Part shown: positions 45,613 through 54,061 of the stretch, piece by piece
How the letters are laid out: each line of letters starts with the position of its first letter
Numbering within the stretch: the stretch's first letter is position 1
Program-made: the position numbers and the translations under genes
Notes under the pieces: generated by a model
What the model saw: the letters and a program-made list of their open reading frames with translations, nothing else
Told to the model about the DNA's origin: nothing
Databases searched by the model: none
Assembly: GCF_000425705.1 (NCBI RefSeq)
Contig: NZ_AUDY01000012.1
Coordinates: 177,073 to 241,072 of the forward strand
Source of the DNA: Halobacillus kuroshimensis DSM 18393
Lineage (GTDB): Bacteria > Bacillota > Bacilli > Bacillales > Halobacillaceae
Direction: 5' to 3'
Length of the DNA stretch: 64,000 nucleotides

Positions 45613-46518
45613 TTAACCGACCATATGGGCTTTCGGCTTTTCACTGGGTTGAAGCTCGTTGTAAGTCTCCATGACGCGGGCGGTCTCTTCTTCCGTTAAT
45701 GGAAGAAGAGGGAGACGGACGCCTCCGGTGTGAACACCCATTTCATTCAACATCGCTTTTACCGGGGATGGGCTCGGGGCTGAGAACACGGCATCCATGA
45801 CAGGGAGAAGCTTTTGATGAAGACGCGCGGCAAACGGGGCGTCTCCTTCTCGGAAACTCTGAATCATCTGCTGCATCTCATTACCGATCACATGGGAAGA
45901 TACGGATACGATGCCGGTGCCTCCGATAGCGACGAACGGAAGTGTATTGGAATCTTCACCGCTGTATACGGAAAAGTCACGGCCTGTTTCACGGATGATT
46001 TCCGCCGCGGCTTCCAGGTCGCCGCTCGCTTCTTTTACGGAAACAATGTTTTCAATCTCAGAAAGGCGGATAATCGTTTCCGGCTCCATGTTGACGACAC
46101 TGCGTCCTGGAATATTGTACAGCATGACCGGAAGGGAAGTGGCTGCGGCAATTTTTGAAAAGTGCTGGTACAGTCCTTCCTGTGTCGGCTTGTTGTAATA
46201 AGGGGCTACAAGCATGATAGCATCCACGCCTGTCTGTTCCGCTTTTTTCGTCAATTCAATGGAAGCGCGGGTGTTATTGGATCCTGTACCGGCAATGACC
46301 GGGACACGGCCGTTCACAACTTCTACCACGTGTTCAAACAGCTGGAGTTTTTCCTCCGTTGTCAGTGTCGGAGATTCACCGGTCGTCCCGCCGACAACCA
46401 GGCCGTCACTGCCGTTCTCGATCAAGTGGTTGACTAAAGCTCCCGTTGCTTCCAGGTCCATATTCTCATCGTTGTCAAAAGGGGTCACCATCGCTGTCAG
46501 TACTTGCCCGAAGTTCAT
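45613..46518 (-). CDS. dapA: 4-hydroxy-tetrahydrodipicolinate synthase
   Basis: 301-residue aldolase-type enzyme that condenses pyruvate with aspartate semialdehyde in lysine and cell-wall diaminopimelate synthesis. Schiff-base K162 lies in V-S-V-K-E-A-S-G-D; Y134 (V-M-L-Y-N-I-P-G-R) and the G-G-T-T-G-E loop are present. ATG 46518 (M-N-F-G-Q-V) is the proper start; the upstream reading is the riboswitch leader. It is a stand-alone gene controlled by the lysine riboswitch. Confidence 0.96.
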   Translation of the reverse strand: MNFGQVLTAMVTPFDNDENMDLEATGALVNHLIENGSDGLVVGGTTGESPTLTTEEKLQLFEHVVEVVNGRVPVIAGTGSNNTRASIELTKKAEQTGVDAIMLVAPYYNKPTQEGLYQHFSKIAAATSLPVMLYNIPGRSVVNMEPETIIRLSEIENIVSVKEASGDLEAAAEIIRETGRDFSVYSGEDSNTLPFVAIGGTGIVSVSSHVIGNEMQQMIQSFREGDAPFAARLHQKLLPVMDAVFSAPSPSPVKAMLNEMGVHTGGVRLPLLPLTEEETARVMETYNELQPSEKPKAHMVG

Positions 46519-46579
46519 TAACCTCACACCTTTTCTTGTATTTTGTACGTTCGAGGTCGTGAGGGCCATACGGCAGTAA

Positions 46580-46618
46580 AATCAAAAACGGCAGCATCAA
46601 GGGCTTCGATGCTGCCGT
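46580..46618 (-). terminator. lysine riboswitch expression platform terminator
   Basis: On the minus strand ACGGCAGCATC pairs with GATGCTGCCGT, then T5, between the aptamer and the dapA start. Confidence 0.88.
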
Positions 46619-46639
46619 AGAAACTTTATACCGTTCCTG

Positions 46640-46812
46640 CGTAAGATAGCCCTCCATATAGTTTCCTATATGACAGTTCTGTGCCTGTTCAGCATCAGAC
46701 CCAGCTTCAGGACCATGAGAGTCCGTACACTTCGGCAATTCCCCCTTTCCGCATGTATCCATGGATCTCATTCTCCTCCACATGCGTACTCATGTCATTG
46801 CACCTCTATCCT
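46640..46812 (-). ncRNA. lysine riboswitch (L-box) aptamer upstream of dapA
   Basis: Reading the minus strand, the hallmark blocks occur in the right order: GGATAGAGGTGC at the 5' end, GGAATTGCCGAAG in the middle, CTGTCATATAGGAAACTATATG and then GGAGGGCTATCTTACGC at the 3' end, which closes helix P1 with the 5' block. These match the B. subtilis lysC L-box. With lysine bound, the terminator just downstream forms and dapA is off. Confidence 0.93.
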
Positions 46813-47077
46813 TACTCCAAATAAAATTTGAAATAAGAAACTATTTAGTTAGTAAAAATAGTACCAAAATTCACGCCTGCTTACAACAGGGAAGTGCTAA
46901 AATCATGCTATTCGACAAAAATGGTCGCCAGGCACCAATGTCCGACTCTTCTTTTTTATAAATCTCTGTTAAAGTCTGTTGTTGATATTTCAAACGATTA
47001 CTAAATCGTCTCCGTCTGGAATTAAGGGTCCGGTCCGTTGTTTACTCAGAGCATCGGATGGCAGGGAAAACCGTCCG

Positions 47078-47120
47078 CTTTCCGCGGGGAACGATGAGCC
47101 TCACGGTACCCCGCGGAAAG
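47078..47120. repeat. palindromic repeat with 12-bp perfect arms
   Basis: CTTTCCGCGGGG (47078-47089) and CCCCGCGGAAAG (47109-47120) flank ACGATGAGCCTCACGGT-type sequence. From memory, similar GC-rich intergenic palindromes occur widely in Bacillaceae genomes. The rest of 46813-47322 holds no supported gene. Confidence 0.65.
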
Positions 47121-47322
47121 GGAGTCATTCCCAAGGACGCCTCATACAAACATGACAGAGAGGGGGGATCTTAGCTCACATGTTAAATAACAACACCAAG
47201 CAATAACAGAGCCTTTTATAAAATCCGTCTGCAGGCGTAGGAAGAATCCATCCCGAGCACATCGAGAAGGACATGGATATTCCTTACAATTGAAGGAACT
47301 TACAAAAAAGGTGGGGATAGTC

Positions 47323-48579
47323 ATGTCCGGTTCATCCATTACAGTTTCCGAAGCTTCACCGTTGGCAGAACAGCCTTCCATTTTTCGAAATAGAAATTTT
47401 CTCCTGTTGTGGGGAGCGGCCCTGTTGTCCAGCTTCGGTATTTCGTTCTTTTTATTTACTCAAAGCTGGTATGTCGTCCATGAGCTCCGTCTTGAAGCTT
47501 CTCTTGGAGTGCTGTACGTGGCAGCAAGTATTCCGCGGCTGGTCTTTATGATTGTCAGTGGAACGGTCGCCGACCGGTTCAGCCGGACGAAGCTGATGTT
47601 CCTGTCCGATTTCACGAGGGGTGTGCTGTTAACAGGACTCGTCTGCTGGTTTTTCTTCGGGGACATCAGTCTTTGGACATTCGTCGGGTTTGCGTTTGCC
47701 TTTGGTATTTTAGATGCGTTCTTCTGGGCAGCAGAAGGGGCGGTTCTGCCGTCAATCATATCCAGGGATCAGTTGACCCGTGGAAATTCAGTGATACAAA
47801 TGACGAATCAGACGTCGTTCATTCTAGCTCCTATGGTGGCAGGGATTTTCGTTTCCTTTGGCAGCTATGTGCTCGTATTCACAGTGACCGCTCTGATGCT
47901 GTTTACCGGAAGTCTGCTGATTTTTCTTATGAAGGTGGATGAAGAGAAGAGAGCAGGAGGGGAGGAGGAAGCGTTCTGGGCCTCCTTCAAAGCAGGTGTG
48001 CGCTACGTCAAAAACTCCCGTGTGCTTTCCTTGATTATCGGAATGAGCATTTTATTGAATCTGTTCATGGTGGGGCCGATGACGATGGGGCTGCCTCTCT
48101 TTGTGAAGCAGCGCCTGAATGGCACCGCCCTGGACTTCAGCTTCCTTGAGGCAGGTCTGGCGGTGGGAATGCTGCTCGGATCTGTAGTCATCGGTATCCT
48201 TAATTTGAAAAGAAGACGAGGAAAAACGAGCCTTAGAGCCTTAATGGCTGCCGGAGCCGCTTTTTTCGCTTTGAGCTTCACAGAAGGGGTATGGTTCAGC
48301 CTTGTGTGCCTCGTCGTCTTCGGATGTTCTCTCTCTATCTGCAACATCCCGGTCATCTCTGTGCTCCAGAGCTTCATTGAAGAAAAAATGATGGGCAGGG
48401 TGATGGGGCTTGTCTCGCTTGCATCGATGGGGCTCGTTCCAGTCAGCTACGGCGTGACCTCTCTGATACTGGCGGCAGGAGTGCCGATTCATCAAATCAT
48501 GGCCGGGGGATCTGTACTCGTTACGCTGTATGTCCTCTTTGTCTATGTGCGCTTCAAGGAGCTTCGCGAACTGGACTGA
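47323..48579 (+). CDS. MFS exporter
   Basis: 418-residue major facilitator with about 12 helices, of the MFS_3/EntS-like group (R-N-F-L-L-L-W-G-A-A-L-L-S-S near residue 25; V-A-D-R-F-S-R-T-K-L between helices 2 and 3). ATG 47323 is preceded by AAAAGGTGGGG. Substrate unknown; siderophore or drug export are the usual roles. It stands alone between the palindromic repeat and the converging desR. Confidence 0.87.
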   Translation: MSGSSITVSEASPLAEQPSIFRNRNFLLLWGAALLSSFGISFFLFTQSWYVVHELRLEASLGVLYVAASIPRLVFMIVSGTVADRFSRTKLMFLSDFTRGVLLTGLVCWFFFGDISLWTFVGFAFAFGILDAFFWAAEGAVLPSIISRDQLTRGNSVIQMTNQTSFILAPMVAGIFVSFGSYVLVFTVTALMLFTGSLLIFLMKVDEEKRAGGEEEAFWASFKAGVRYVKNSRVLSLIIGMSILLNLFMVGPMTMGLPLFVKQRLNGTALDFSFLEAGLAVGMLLGSVVIGILNLKRRRGKTSLRALMAAGAAFFALSFTEGVWFSLVCLVVFGCSLSICNIPVISVLQSFIEEKMMGRVMGLVSLASMGLVPVSYGVTSLILAAGVPIHQIMAGGSVLVTLYVLFVYVRFKELRELD

Positions 48580-48682
48580 ATGTATCTCCATTAAAAAAGG
48601 GAAATCCCCTGGTAGGCAGAAGATCACCCTTTTATTCTCAAACACATCTGTGTACAGACACTGGTGAACCCTGTTTCCATCG

Positions 48683-49291
48683 TCAGCGCTGTCCCTTATA
48701 CCAGCCTTTCTCCTTGAACCTGGAAATCGCTTCAATCCGATTGGAGACCTCCAGCTTCTCCAGGATGACAGATACATAGTTCCGGACGGTACCAGGGGTA
48801 ATGAACAAAGCTTTGGATATGTCCTTCGTATTTCTGCCGTCCGCCATCAGCTGCATCACTTCGCGCTCCCGTTCTGTGAGCGGGTTTTGATCGGCGAAGG
48901 CAAGGTCGACGAGCTCAGGATCAAAGATGCGCTGTCCGGCTGTAATTTTACGAATGGCCGTTGCCAGGTCTTCACTTGGACTGTCTTTCAACAGATAGCC
49001 GCTGACGCCTGCTCTTCTGGCACGGTCAAAATAACCGGGACGGGCAAAAGTCGTAAGGATGATCACTTTGCAAGGCTCCTGATACAACTCTTCAGCGGCA
49101 TCCAGCCCATCCTTGACCGGCATCTCAATATCCATGATGCAGATATCCGGTTTCAGACGGCGGACAAGGCTGCAGGCTTCTTCGCCGTTGGAAGCCTGGC
49201 CGACGACTTCCATGTCCTCTTCTAAATCAAGCAGCGCCCCGAGTGCACCGAGCAGCATGCGCTGATCCTCGGCAATGACAATTTGAATCAT
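48683..49291 (-). CDS. desR: DesR response regulator (NarL/LuxR family)
   Basis: 202 residues: receiver domain with phospho-acceptor D54 in I-C-I-M-D-I-E-M-P, and a C-terminal LuxR-type HTH (about 135-195; L-T-E-R-E-R-E-V-M-Q-L-M, T-V-R-N-Y-V-S-V-I-L-E-K-L). D54 is the same position as in B. subtilis DesR. It overlaps desK by 4 bases. It should bind upstream of des and activate it in the cold. Confidence 0.95.
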   Translation of the reverse strand: MIQIVIAEDQRMLLGALGALLDLEEDMEVVGQASNGEEACSLVRRLKPDICIMDIEMPVKDGLDAAEELYQEPCKVIILTTFARPGYFDRARRAGVSGYLLKDSPSEDLATAIRKITAGQRIFDPELVDLAFADQNPLTEREREVMQLMADGRNTKDISKALFITPGTVRNYVSVILEKLEVSNRIEAISRFKEKGWYKGQR

Positions 49292-50424
49292 AAGAGTTCC
49301 TCCTTTTTCCCTTGCTGAATGACTGTGGGAATGTGCAGGGTCAGTTTCGTTCCCTGTTCACTTTCCAAATCAAGCCGTCCATTTACAAACTCCAGTCGTT
49401 CCCTCATCCCCTGCAGACCGTGACCCTGGAACGGGTCCATCGTTTCCGGAAGGCCGATGCCGTCATCTTCGATGGTGACCGTCAATTCCATGGAAGAGGC
49501 TTCAATCTGGACGTGACAACGAGTGGCCCGGCTGTGTTTGACGATATTGGTGGCGGCTTCCTTCAGGCACATGCTGAGAACATTTTCCGTTAAAGCCGGA
49601 ATGGAAGTCTTCCCAAGGTTTCCTTCATAGGTGAACTCCATTTCCGCAGCTTCGATGATCTGCTGCACCCGGATCAGTTCATCTTTTAGTTTCATTCCTC
49701 TCATGTTGGAAACCATCTCCCGAACCTCCTTGAGAGCATTTCGGGCCGTATGCTGGATATCCTCCACTTCTTTCTGCGCTTTGTCCGGCTTGGCCTTCAT
49801 CAGCTTGGCGGCGAGATCACTCTTTAAGCCGATCATGGACAGTTTCTGCCCCAGTGTGTCGTGCAGGTCACGGGCAATCCGTTCCCGCTCTTCAATCACC
49901 ATAAGCTGGGAAATCCGCTGGTTGGCGTCCTCCAGCTTATTTTCAAGGTCCTGCTGCTGGTTGCGGTAACGAACGGTGAATGGCAGCAGGATCACCCCGA
50001 TGACGGTAATGATGATAAATGGAAGGTTCGGAAAAATCGAATCCAGCTGCTGCACGAAGGTATAGGCAATCGTTGCAAGTGTGAGAGTCAGGTGAACAAT
50101 ATATAATGAAAGAAACCCTCCGAAATGACGGATGTTCCCGATGAAAAAAGCCAGGAACAATGAAAAGTAAATGTAGCCGAACAACAAGGTCATTCCGAGA
50201 CTGATCGCCATTTCAATACTGACCCACAGATAGACAAGACGGCTGTCCGATACGAATGAAAACCGATAGGCCAGGAAGAAAATAAAGACAAGAAGAAGTC
50301 CGGTCAAAATTTCGTAAATGGAAGATGCCCGGAAGATAAAGAAAAACGGCAGGATACAAAAGATGATCCAGACGTATATGCTGAGTCCGGTGTTTTTTGG
50401 AATAATATGATACCACTTCTGCAT
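49288..50424 (-). CDS. desK: DesK membrane thermosensor histidine kinase
   Basis: 378 residues: about five N-terminal helices (15-150), a coiled-coil linker, and the phospho-acceptor H188 in R-E-R-I-A-R-D-L-H-D-T-L-G-Q-K-L, exactly the B. subtilis DesK position. The HATPase domain has the N-box-like N-I-V-K-H and G-L-Q-G-M-R-E-R-L. The polar lead N-terminal to helix 1 corresponds to the region that contains the buoy motif in DesK. It senses membrane thickness and order. Confidence 0.95.
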   Translation of the reverse strand: MQKWYHIIPKNTGLSIYVWIIFCILPFFFIFRASSIYEILTGLLLVFIFFLAYRFSFVSDSRLVYLWVSIEMAISLGMTLLFGYIYFSLFLAFFIGNIRHFGGFLSLYIVHLTLTLATIAYTFVQQLDSIFPNLPFIIITVIGVILLPFTVRYRNQQQDLENKLEDANQRISQLMVIEERERIARDLHDTLGQKLSMIGLKSDLAAKLMKAKPDKAQKEVEDIQHTARNALKEVREMVSNMRGMKLKDELIRVQQIIEAAEMEFTYEGNLGKTSIPALTENVLSMCLKEAATNIVKHSRATRCHVQIEASSMELTVTIEDDGIGLPETMDPFQGHGLQGMRERLEFVNGRLDLESEQGTKLTLHIPTVIQQGKKEELL

Positions 50425-50510
50425 GAACGCTACCTCCTGTGTCTAGCATATGGGAAAATCGGGCGGCTGTCATGAAGGAAAAAGCCCATTCTCAACGAAT
50501 GGGCTTCGAA

Positions 50511-51554
50511 TCAACTTTCATTCTGCACGCGGCGGGAGACCGCAGCACTTGCTTTCTTCTTCAGGAGCGGCTGGACTTCCCGGAACGTCCGGAACGTTTT
50601 GTTCTCGGTGTCATAGAGACGGAATTTGATGGACTCAAGGCTCGTTTTCAGCGTAATTGTTGTTGCATACTGGAGCGGCGGTGTTGCATCATGAGCTTTT
50701 TCCAGTGCATAGTTGGGAACCCTCGGGCTCAAGTGGTGCACATGGTGAAAGCCGATGTTGCCGGAAATCCACTGCAGGACTTTCGGAAGCTTATAATAAG
50801 AGCTTCCATCCACAGCTGCTTTTACAAAATTCCACTCGGATTCCTCTTCAAAGTAGGAATCTTCAAACTGGTGCTGGACGTAAAACAACCAGATGCCCAG
50901 AGCACCGGATATATAGAGAATCGGGAGCTGGACAATCAGGAAGGCTTCCCACCCGGCCATCCAGATGATCATTCCGTATATCAATGCAGCCGCAGCCGTT
51001 GTCACGTGGGTGTTCACACGCTCTTTTCGCTTTGCGCCCTTACGGTTGAAGCGGTTGGAAACGAGGAACAAATAAATCGGTCCCAGGCCAAACATGATGA
51101 CAGGGTTTCGGTACAGACGGTAGATGAGGCGTTCTTTGAAGGACGCTTGTACATATTCATCGACGGTCATGACCCAGATATCACCTGTTCCGCGCTTATC
51201 GAGATTGCCGCTTGTCGCGTGGTGGATGGAGTGGCTCCGCTTCCACTTATCGAAAGGGAACAGCGTCAGGATACCTGTAATCGTCCCGATCACGCGGTTG
51301 GCTTTTTTATTTTTGAAAAAGGATTGGTGGGTACAATCGTGAAAAATGATAAACAGACGGACGACAAAACCTCCAGCAAGCACACCGAGTCCGGCGGCGA
51401 GCCAAGGGGAGACAGCCATGCTTAGATAGGCTGCGGCCCATATGATTAGAAATGGAACGAGTGTATTGATCAGCTGGCGGATGCCGGCGTTTCGATCTGG
51501 TTCTGCAAAGCGGGCGACGCTTTTCTTCAGCTCTTTTTCTTTCTCCTTATCCAT
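50511..51554 (-). CDS. des: acyl-lipid fatty acid desaturase
   Basis: 347-residue integral membrane desaturase with the three histidine boxes: H-D-C-T-H-Q (72-77), H-S-I-H-H (about 108-112) and H-H-V-H-H (about 267-271), which hold the di-iron centre. In B. subtilis Des introduces a delta-5 double bond into phospholipid acyl chains after cold shock. It is followed by desK and desR on the same strand, the full des-desK-desR order. Here it lies directly downstream of a rhodopsin gene with 144 bases between them. Confidence 0.95.
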   Translation of the reverse strand: MDKEKEKELKKSVARFAEPDRNAGIRQLINTLVPFLIIWAAAYLSMAVSPWLAAGLGVLAGGFVVRLFIIFHDCTHQSFFKNKKANRVIGTITGILTLFPFDKWKRSHSIHHATSGNLDKRGTGDIWVMTVDEYVQASFKERLIYRLYRNPVIMFGLGPIYLFLVSNRFNRKGAKRKERVNTHVTTAAAALIYGMIIWMAGWEAFLIVQLPILYISGALGIWLFYVQHQFEDSYFEEESEWNFVKAAVDGSSYYKLPKVLQWISGNIGFHHVHHLSPRVPNYALEKAHDATPPLQYATTITLKTSLESIKFRLYDTENKTFRTFREVQPLLKKKASAAVSRRVQNES

Positions 51555-51640
51555 CGTAACGACTCCTTCGTAGTAATTCGTAATTCTAACAATAGGGGAA
51601 AAGGAGGCCCACTAGAAGACATAAACGTCAGCACTTTTAT

Positions 51641-51654
51641 ATGACACTTGTCAT
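51641..51654 (-). promoter_or_regulatory. candidate DesR operator upstream of des
   Basis: Inverted repeat ATGAC-ACTT-GTCAT, 87 bases before the des start. DesR and related regulators (LiaR, VraR) bind TCAT/ATGA-type inverted repeats. Binding by DesR is inferred from location. Confidence 0.5.
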
Positions 51655-51677
51655 GGGTGTTTACCGGTTTCTGGATG

Positions 51678-51693
51678 TGTTTCACGTGGAACA
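51678..51693 (-). promoter_or_regulatory. parS site (ParB/Spo0J binding)
   Basis: On the minus strand TGTTCCACGTGAAACA matches the parS consensus TGTTNCACGTGAAACA at all defined positions. It lies 5 bases past the rhodopsin stop codon, in the gap before des. parS sites in Bacillaceae mostly lie in the origin-proximal part of the chromosome. Confidence 0.88.
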
Positions 51694-51698
51694 GGTCG

Positions 51699-52397
51699 TC
51701 AGGCATCCACGCCGGGGGTTCTCAACTCGCGGAGGCCTTTCAAATCAAGCAGCGTAAACCCAAGCTTGGAGAGGATTGGCAGCACGATGAATGCTGTAAT
51801 CTCCATGACCTCTTCAAATGCCCCTACACCTGAAGGGCCGAGAACCCACGCCGTCGGATAGAGCACCCAGAAAGACGTCAGGTAGGCGGCCATCCGCCTG
51901 TAATGACGTTTCAGCCCGTCCCCGCTCTTGTCAGCCATCTTCCGCAGGGGATACCAGATGATATACAAAACAATGAGAAGGGCGGCTATACCAAGCCCGT
52001 ACCAGACGTATTTCAGCGTATCATTCGAAAAATCAGCGATCAGTCCGGTTAAGATCATAAACACATCAGCTGTAATTAGACCGCCGATCAGGGCCTTATC
52101 TTTTTTCGGCTCGTAAAACATCGCTGTCAATGCAAGCGCCAGCAGCAGGAGGGGGGTCGTGACCACCCAGTCCAGGTAGCGGGCAAAGTAAATGGTTTGA
52201 TCCGGCTCCTGCAAGACCCCCTGACCGAGGGCGATGGATAAGTAGGCGGTTCCTGACCAAAGTGGAATGATCATCGCAATGATGTATTCTCCCTTGGAAA
52301 CTCCGCGTGGCTTTTGGCTCCATATAAAAAAGGTGACAGCTCCAATAAACATGATGGCTGAATAGGAATAGTGCATAACAATATCAAAGCGGCTCAT
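51699..52397 (-). CDS. xenorhodopsin-like microbial rhodopsin
   Basis: 232-residue, seven-helix retinal protein. Helix C reads R73-Y-L-D76-W-V-V-T80-T-P, with D76 and T80 aligned to bacteriorhodopsin D85 and T89; the D96 position is A87. In helix G the Schiff-base lysine is K211 (L-S-K-L-G-F), and the residue four before it, where pumps have D212, is P207. That Pro and the following S-K-x-G-F...L-D-L-x-G-L-R are the signature of the Anabaena sensory rhodopsin/xenorhodopsin group, whose known members are inward proton pumps or sensors. AAGGAG stands before the ATG. No soluble transducer gene or retinal-forming Blh/carotenoid gene is in the window. Confidence 0.9.
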   Translation of the reverse strand: MSRFDIVMHYSYSAIMFIGAVTFFIWSQKPRGVSKGEYIIAMIIPLWSGTAYLSIALGQGVLQEPDQTIYFARYLDWVVTTPLLLLALALTAMFYEPKKDKALIGGLITADVFMILTGLIADFSNDTLKYVWYGLGIAALLIVLYIIWYPLRKMADKSGDGLKRHYRRMAAYLTSFWVLYPTAWVLGPSGVGAFEEVMEITAFIVLPILSKLGFTLLDLKGLRELRTPGVDA

Positions 52398-52533
52398 TAA
52401 TTTCAGCTCCTTGTTACGTTTCTTCCATCATTTTGGTCATAACGGATAGAAAATAGACCTATCCTCTTAAGCGAGCGCTTACAACGTGGTATGATAGAAG
52501 TGTGAATACCATCTTGATCGGGAGGGTTTTTCT

Positions 52534-52971
52534 ATGACTACGAAACGCATTCTTGTTGCCTATGATGGAAGTGAAATGAGTAAAAGAGCTGTGGCCGAGG
52601 CGAATCTGCAGGCGGTGGAAGCTCCGCAGCGCGAGATTCATCTGATGGCTGTTGTAACACCTACCGGCCCTGCTACAAATGCCGCCGTGTCTAAAAGCCT
52701 CGGCAGGGAAATGGCTGACCGGTTTCAATCAGAAATGGAAGAGCTCAAACAGGAATTCAAATCTCATAACATCGATGTCATTACAGAAGTTGTAGTCAGC
52801 CCTGTGAAACAAAATGCAGCTGTCCAGATCGTTGCCTATGCCAATAAGCACGACATGGACCTCATTATTATCGGAAGCCGTGGTCTCGGAAACATGAAAA
52901 AGATGCTGCTCGGAAGTGTCAGCAGCAAAGTCGTCCAGCAGGCCTCCTGTCCGGTCCTTGTCATGAAATAA
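52534..52971 (+). CDS. universal stress protein, UspA family
   Basis: 145 residues of the UspA fold. The ATP-binding type motif G-S-R-G-L-G-N-M-K-K-M-L-L-G-S-V-S (G-2x-G-9x-G-S pattern) is near residues 112-128, and V-A-Y-D-G-S-E-M-S near 9. AGGGAGGG-like site (CGGGAGGG) precedes the ATG. It is divergent from the rhodopsin gene, sharing the 136-base region between them. Confidence 0.93.
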   Translation: MTTKRILVAYDGSEMSKRAVAEANLQAVEAPQREIHLMAVVTPTGPATNAAVSKSLGREMADRFQSEMEELKQEFKSHNIDVITEVVVSPVKQNAAVQIVAYANKHDMDLIIIGSRGLGNMKKMLLGSVSSKVVQQASCPVLVMK

Positions 52972-52981
52972 CAAATGGACG

Positions 52982-53023
52982 AAAAAAGACTCTCCTCTGC
53001 ATACACAGAGGAGAGTCTTTTTG
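52982..53023. terminator. bidirectional terminator usp / SDR
   Basis: AAAAAAGACTCTCCTCTG pairs perfectly with CAGAGGAGAGTCTTTTT, 6-base loop, between converging genes. Confidence 0.93.
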
Positions 53024-53052
53024 TTTCTACGAGTTCTATTTTCCGCTTCTTC

Positions 53053-53820
53053 TTATAAACCGTAGGACGTCATCCCACCGTCGATGAATATATTCTGGCC
53101 GGATACATAGCTGGAACCTGAAGAAGCGAGGTACAGAATGGAGGACTGAAGCTCTTCCAACTGCCCGAGACGTTTCATTGGGGAACGATCTTCAATGGCA
53201 GAACGGAAGCTGTCATCGGCTAGTGCCTCTTCGTTCAAATCGGTTTTGAAGAACCATGGGCTGATGGCGTTCACCGTAATATTGTAAGGCGCAAGCTCAA
53301 GGGCGAGCTGCTTCGTCTGATGGATGGCTGCCGCCTTACTTGTGCCGTACACAGAGCTGAAGGACAGGCTCACTTCACCGGCGACAGACGCTGTATTAAT
53401 GATTCGTCCGTATGCCTGTTCTTTCATATAAGGGGCAACGGCCTGAGTCATGAAGAAGATGGATTTGGCATTGGTGTTCATGACCGTGTCCCAGTCCTTC
53501 TCGGTCAGACTGTTGATATCTTTGAACGCGGCAGTTCCTGCGTTGTTTACAAGAATATCGATTTGTCCGAAATCGTTGTTGATGGTCTTGACCACACGCT
53601 CGATGTCGGAGGTGCTTGTGACATCGCCGGAATAACCTTTAACCTCAGAACCGGTCGCCTCACTGATTTCTGCCGCTGCTTTTTCCACTTTTTCAGCTGT
53701 GCGTCCAATCAGGGCTACAGAAGCTCCGCTTTCTGCCAGGGTATGCGCAGCTGTTTTTCCGATGCCGCTCCCGCCACCGGTGACGATAGCTGTTTTCCCT
53801 TCGTTGTTAAATAATTCCAT
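53053..53820 (-). CDS. short-chain dehydrogenase/reductase
   Basis: 255-residue NAD(P)-dependent oxidoreductase: cofactor motif T-G-G-G-S-G-I-G near residues 14-21, N-N-A-G near 92, catalytic S145, Y158 and K162 (Y-G-T-S-K). ATG 53820 has AAAGGAAG upstream; GTG 53829 is possible. The layout resembles gluconate 5-dehydrogenase or 3-oxoacyl-ACP reductase-like SDRs, but the substrate is unknown. Confidence 0.9.
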   Translation of the reverse strand: MELFNNEGKTAIVTGGGSGIGKTAAHTLAESGASVALIGRTAEKVEKAAAEISEATGSEVKGYSGDVTSTSDIERVVKTINNDFGQIDILVNNAGTAAFKDINSLTEKDWDTVMNTNAKSIFFMTQAVAPYMKEQAYGRIINTASVAGEVSLSFSSVYGTSKAAAIHQTKQLALELAPYNITVNAISPWFFKTDLNEEALADDSFRSAIEDRSPMKRLGQLEELQSSILYLASSGSSYVSGQNIFIDGGMTSYGL

Positions 53821-54061
53821 GATGTTCACTTCCTTTGCTTGTTTAGAGTGTGTCCCATGAGAATGGGTTACGAGAATGATAGTACCCGGCCTGTGTCCAT
53901 GTAAACCAATCCAACTCCGGACGGGTTGTGAGAGGGTTCTCTATAATTTGTAAGACTTTTACACTTTTTTATATGAGAAAAATGTTTATCATGGGAATTT
54001 CTGTGATATATAAAGGATGTGTACACAACAACAACCAACTTTTTGAAAGGAGTTTTTTAAG

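Noticed and set aside
46475..46783. 102-codon minus-strand ORF upstream of and overlapping dapA
   Set aside because: It lies across the lysine riboswitch aptamer and terminator and has no protein-like pattern; the dapA start at 46518 is inside the region.
50511..51554. Desaturase as a carotenoid-modifying ketolase or hydroxylase
   Set aside because: The three histidine boxes and full desK-desR context match the acyl-lipid desaturase Des better.
48683..52971. Retinal biosynthesis or rhodopsin transducer gene near the xenorhodopsin
   Set aside because: Neighbours are a lipid desaturase, DesK, DesR and UspA; no Blh/Brp, carotenoid or transducer gene is present in the window.
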